DNA from: Methanofollis formosanus
Lineage (GTDB): Archaea > Halobacteriota > Methanomicrobia > Methanomicrobiales > Methanofollaceae
Length of the DNA: 64,000 bases
Reading direction: 5' to 3'
Assembly: GCF_019633745.1 (NCBI RefSeq)
Contig: NZ_CP037968.1
Coordinates: 1,432,789-1,496,788, forward strand
Shown here piece by piece: positions 61,230-64,000 of this stretch (positions are counted from its first letter, which is position 1; every line of letters starts with the position of its first letter). The notes under the pieces were generated by a model. The model did not search any database and was not told the origin of the DNA. It worked only from the letters and a program-made list of their open reading frames with translations. The position numbers were made by a program, and so were the translations under genes.

Positions 61230-62785
61230 ATGTGACCGCGGGGAGCATGAAAACCATGGGGTGTTTCGAGAGAGGCCCGGGCGCACGGGCGCGGGAAGGC
61301 ATGATGATCGGGCGGGCCACCCCCGATCACTGAATCATTTCCGTCATTTCGCGAGAAGATTGGGTTGGGGACGGCACAGGGGGCGTGATCCCTCCGAAAA
61401 AAGATCAGCCATCTCACATCCCGGTTCTATCTTCGGGGTCATGAAAACGGGATGGCATGATGATCAGATCCGCCGTTCCCTCATCACCGGATCTGTTCCG
61501 CCTTTTCGCGAGAAGATAGGGGGGACGGCACAGGGGGGTCTTCATGTCTGGATGATGATCGGCCCGTTTCCGTCTCATTCCTATCTTCGGGGTCATGAAA
61601 ACGGGACGGCGTCATGATCAGAACACGCCGGCCCGATCACTGGATCTTTCCTGCCGTCTCGCGAGAAGATAGGGCGGGGGACGGCGATGAAGTGGTGTGC
61701 TCCTGCTGAAGAATGATCGCTCCTCTCCTGGCCGGGGCCTATCTTCGGGGTCACGACGACGGGGCGCGTGTGGTGGTCAGAATATGCCGTCCCCTCATCC
61801 CGGGTCTGTTCTGCCTTCTCGCGTGAGGATAGGACAGGGGACGGCACGAGGCGCGTGATCCCGCTGAAAAAAGATCAACCATCTTCCGCCCGGTTCTATC
61901 TTCGGGGTCACGACAACAGGACGACATGCTGATCAAACATGCCGCCCCATATCCCACGATCGTTCCTGCCATCTCGCGAGAAGATAACCGAGGGGCGGCA
62001 AGGTGTGGTATTCCCGCTGAAAAAGATCACCTCTTTTCCGTCCCGCCCCAATCTTCGGGGTCATGCCGACAGGGAGGCGTCGTGATCAAACCATGCCGTC
62101 CCACTTCACATGATCTGTTCTGTCATTTCGCGAGAAGATAGGGCAGGGGACGGCGAGGGGCGGTGTGATCCCGCTGAAGAATGTTCGGCCCTCTTTTGTT
62201 CTGGTTCTATCCTCGGGGTCATGAAAATAAGACATTGTGGTGATCTGAATGGCCGTCCCCTCATCATTGGATATGTTCTGCCGTTTTGCGAGAGGATAGG
62301 ACGGGGGACGGCGATAAATATCGACCTTCTCCCGTCCATGGTCAATCTTCGGGGTCATGACAACAGGACGGCGTGATGATCAGAACGTGCCGTCCCTGAT
62401 CACCGGATCTGTTCTGCCGTCTCACGAAAAGATAGGACGGGGGACGGCACGAGGCGCGTGATCCCGCTGAAAAAAGATCAACCATCTTCCGCCCAGGTCT
62501 ATCTCCGAGGTCATGACAACAGGACGACATGCTGATCAAACATGCCGCCCCCTATCCCATGATCGTTCCTGCCATCTCGCGAGAAGATAGCCGGGGGGCG
62601 GCGAAGATGGGTGTGCTCCTGCTGAAGATGGATCGGCCCTCTCACGTCCCGGGTCCATCCCCGGGGTCACGACGATGAGGAAGGTGTGGGGATCGACCGT
62701 GCCGCCTCCCATTGCAGGATCTCTTCCGTCGTCTCGCAATAGGATAGTCAGGGAACGGCGGAAGAATGGAGGAAGGCAGATCGAT
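61230..62785. repeat. Tandem array of about ten 155-bp palindrome-bearing units
   Basis: Left stem arms begin at 61316, 61472, 61627, 61786, 61941, 62095, 62252, 62389, 62544 and 62701: spacings of 154-159 except one of 137. Each unit has CTATCTTCGGGGTCATGA, then a left arm GCCG[T/C]CCC(C), then TCTCGCGAGAAGATAG, then a right arm GGGG[A/G]CGGC. Arms are perfectly complementary in units starting 61786 (11 bp), 61941, 62095, 62252, 62389 and 62544. No credible gene occupies 61074-62860; short open frames on both strands are broken by unit differences. Confidence 0.9.
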
Positions 62786-62860
62786 CAGAAGGACTGTCCA
62801 TAATCAATACGATACTTCGAAAGAAGAGCGGATGATTGATCCCCGTCTGGGGGGCTGTAC

Positions 62861-63301
62861 CTACAGGTCGCCGTTCGAGGCCTGGATGTCGCAGGAGAGG
62901 CAGGCATCGGCAGGCGCTTCCTCGTCCATCACCCGGTAGGCATCGGCGAGGACCGAGGCATTGGACGCGAGGCCGGCGATGAGGATCGTCTCCAGGACCT
63001 CGTCGCGAGTCGCACCCTTGGCCCTGGCCGCCTGGATGTGGTACTCCACGCAATGGCGGCACTTGAGAGCGGCGCCGACAGCAAGGCTGATCAGTTCGAT
63101 GCACTTGGGGTCCAGGTGGCTGGTCTCAAAGACCGAGTTCTTGTACAAAAGATGGGAGATCAGCACCTCAGGCCGCTCTCCCATCCTTTTCAGGATCAGA
63201 GGCGCCCGGCCGAACTCCCCCTCAATCTCAGAAAGCCAGCGTGCTGCAGTCTCCGCGGTGCCCTCCTCGAGGATGGCGGCGAGTTTCTCTTCGTAGTCCA
63301 T
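62861..63301 (-). CDS. Carboxymuconolactone decarboxylase (AhpD-like) family protein
   Basis: 146 residues from ATG 63301 (MDYEEKLAAILEEGT); a GTG at 63307 overlapping the upstream stop is the alternative. All-helical CMD fold with redox-type motif KCRHCVEYHIQAARAKGATRDEVLE (C-x2-C near residue 81-84 and the histidine four residues on), as in AhpD peroxidase partners. A further CLSC pair near the C-terminus is unusual. Role probably in thiol redox or peroxide defence. Coupled to the gene upstream. Confidence 0.88.
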   Translation of the reverse strand: MDYEEKLAAILEEGTAETAARWLSEIEGEFGRAPLILKRMGERPEVLISHLLYKNSVFETSHLDPKCIELISLAVGAALKCRHCVEYHIQAARAKGATRDEVLETILIAGLASNASVLADAYRVMDEEAPADACLSCDIQASNGDL

Positions 63302-63303
63302 CG

Positions 63304-64000
63304 TCACACCATGAGATTGGTCTCGGAGAAGGGTTTAATCCTGACCCATATGTAGTTGCGCATCCGTGACGGGAGCGCCTCGGCGACATCCCCGACGGTC
63401 ACGCCTCCTTCGATCTCAATCTCCTTGAGTGACTGTGCATATTCGTCATACGGGAGTTTCACCCGCAGCCCCGCGATCTGGACCGTGACCGGCGTCGGGT
63501 GGTGCACCATGTGAATCGCGGGCAGGTTCTCCATGATCACGTCCATCAGCCTCGCCGGCGAGACCGAGAGCGGATCCTTGGCGATCGCCTCACGCCGCTC
63601 GTCGAGCGCCCTGGAGACCTCCTCGACCATCGCGTCCAGGGTCGCGAGTTCCTCGGGCTTCTTGGTCCGGTGCATGCACCTTCCCAGGCCCCCGACATAT
63701 CCCTCCACCGGCGGGTCGATGATCGCCTTCAGCCTTTCTGCGTCTGGGGCGCCGGTCAGGACGATCGGGACCGTTATCCCCCGCCGCAGGGCCGGGAACT
63801 TCTCCTCGATGCAGGTCTCGAAGGAGCCGAGCACATAGACCGCCAGGTCGTGCTCGTTGATCACGTCCCGCTCCTCGACATTGAGGTTCGCAATCCGCTT
63901 GCCGAATCCGCGGGCCAGTCCGACCATGTTGGTCTTCGCCCCGGCCCGCCGGAGATACTCGGCCACATCGCAGGAGGCATGGGGGAGATGATGGATCTCC
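63304..64000 (-). CDS. Probable methanogenesis marker protein 7 (5' end outside the window)
   Basis: The frame is open to the window edge, so the start is missing; about 232 residues are visible. Recognisable stretches are VAEYLRRAGAKTNMVGLARGFGKRIANLN, ERDVINEHDLAVYVLGSFETCIEEKFP, YVGGLGRCMHRTKKPEEL and the C-terminal VALPYDEY-like VKLPYDEYAQSLKEIEIEGG. I associate these with the methanogen-specific marker 7 family, whose function is unknown, but from memory only. It overlaps the CMD-family gene at its stop. Confidence 0.55.
   Translation of the reverse strand, partial: EIHHLPHASCDVAEYLRRAGAKTNMVGLARGFGKRIANLNVEERDVINEHDLAVYVLGSFETCIEEKFPALRRGITVPIVLTGAPDAERLKAIIDPPVEGYVGGLGRCMHRTKKPEELATLDAMVEEVSRALDERREAIAKDPLSVSPARLMDVIMENLPAIHMVHHPTPVTVQIAGLRVKLPYDEYAQSLKEIEIEGGVTVGDVAEALPSRMRNYIWVRIKPFSETNLMV

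Noticed and set aside
61230-62785. CRISPR array
   Set aside because: Repeat units are 155 bp, not 23-50 bp; there are no unique spacers between short repeats; no cas genes in the window.

Overview
The window is archaeal and almost certainly from a hydrogenotrophic methanogen of the order Methanomicrobiales (a Methanofollis- or Methanoculleus-like genome; genus not decidable from sequence alone). The grounds are an archaeal S10/spc ribosomal cluster with eL19, eL32, eS4 and an embedded RNase P Rpp29 gene, the F420-dependent C1 enzymes Mtd and Mer, a Tfx regulator, an NrpR-type regulator, fibrillarin/Nop5, Cbf5, and a PGF-CTERM S-layer protein of the Methanomicrobiales type. Coding DNA is GC-rich, and spacers are often long and repeat-filled.

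Layout. 1-2200: repeats, a trpF relic with an internal deletion, and a flavodoxin-PPOX fusion gene. 2199-16590 (minus): one block of 26 genes running rpl3-rpl4-rpl23-rpl2-rps19-rpl22-rps3-rpl29-rnp1-rps17-rpl14-rpl24-rps4e-rpl5-rps14-rps8-rpl6-rpl32e-rpl19e-rpl18-rps5-rpl30-rpl15-secY-adkA-DUF106-cmk, preceded by a roughly 570-nt leader full of small hairpins. 17290-21549: tfx and mtd divergent, then a GalT-like gene and mer. 21809-25748: an FtsZ-like protein with a degenerate GTP loop, an NrpR-like regulator and a dCTP deaminase-type gene. 26084-38234 (minus): a cell-surface island with two VWA/Ig-like giants, a membrane-anchored repeat protein, AMP phosphorylase and the S-layer protein. 39316-47414: two tRNAs, fibrillarin-Nop5, a cation/Ca antiporter, a TctA-like transporter, hemD-cbf5. 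48067-58496: assorted enzymes, lipoproteins and membrane proteins. 56896-61073 (minus): a GH57-GT4-APH kinase-HAD operon probably acting on a storage or solute glucan. 62861-64000 (minus): a CMD-family protein and the 3' part of a probable methanogenesis marker gene.

The most unusual content is non-coding. A family of GC-rich palindromic elements fills nearly every long spacer. A tandem array of about ten 155-bp units (about 61230-62785) is built from the same sequence minus its inner hairpin. In the array, a stem of 8-11 bp is kept by paired changes (T-A to C-G) from unit to unit, and a second dyad is interleaved with the first. I do not recognise this as a described element.
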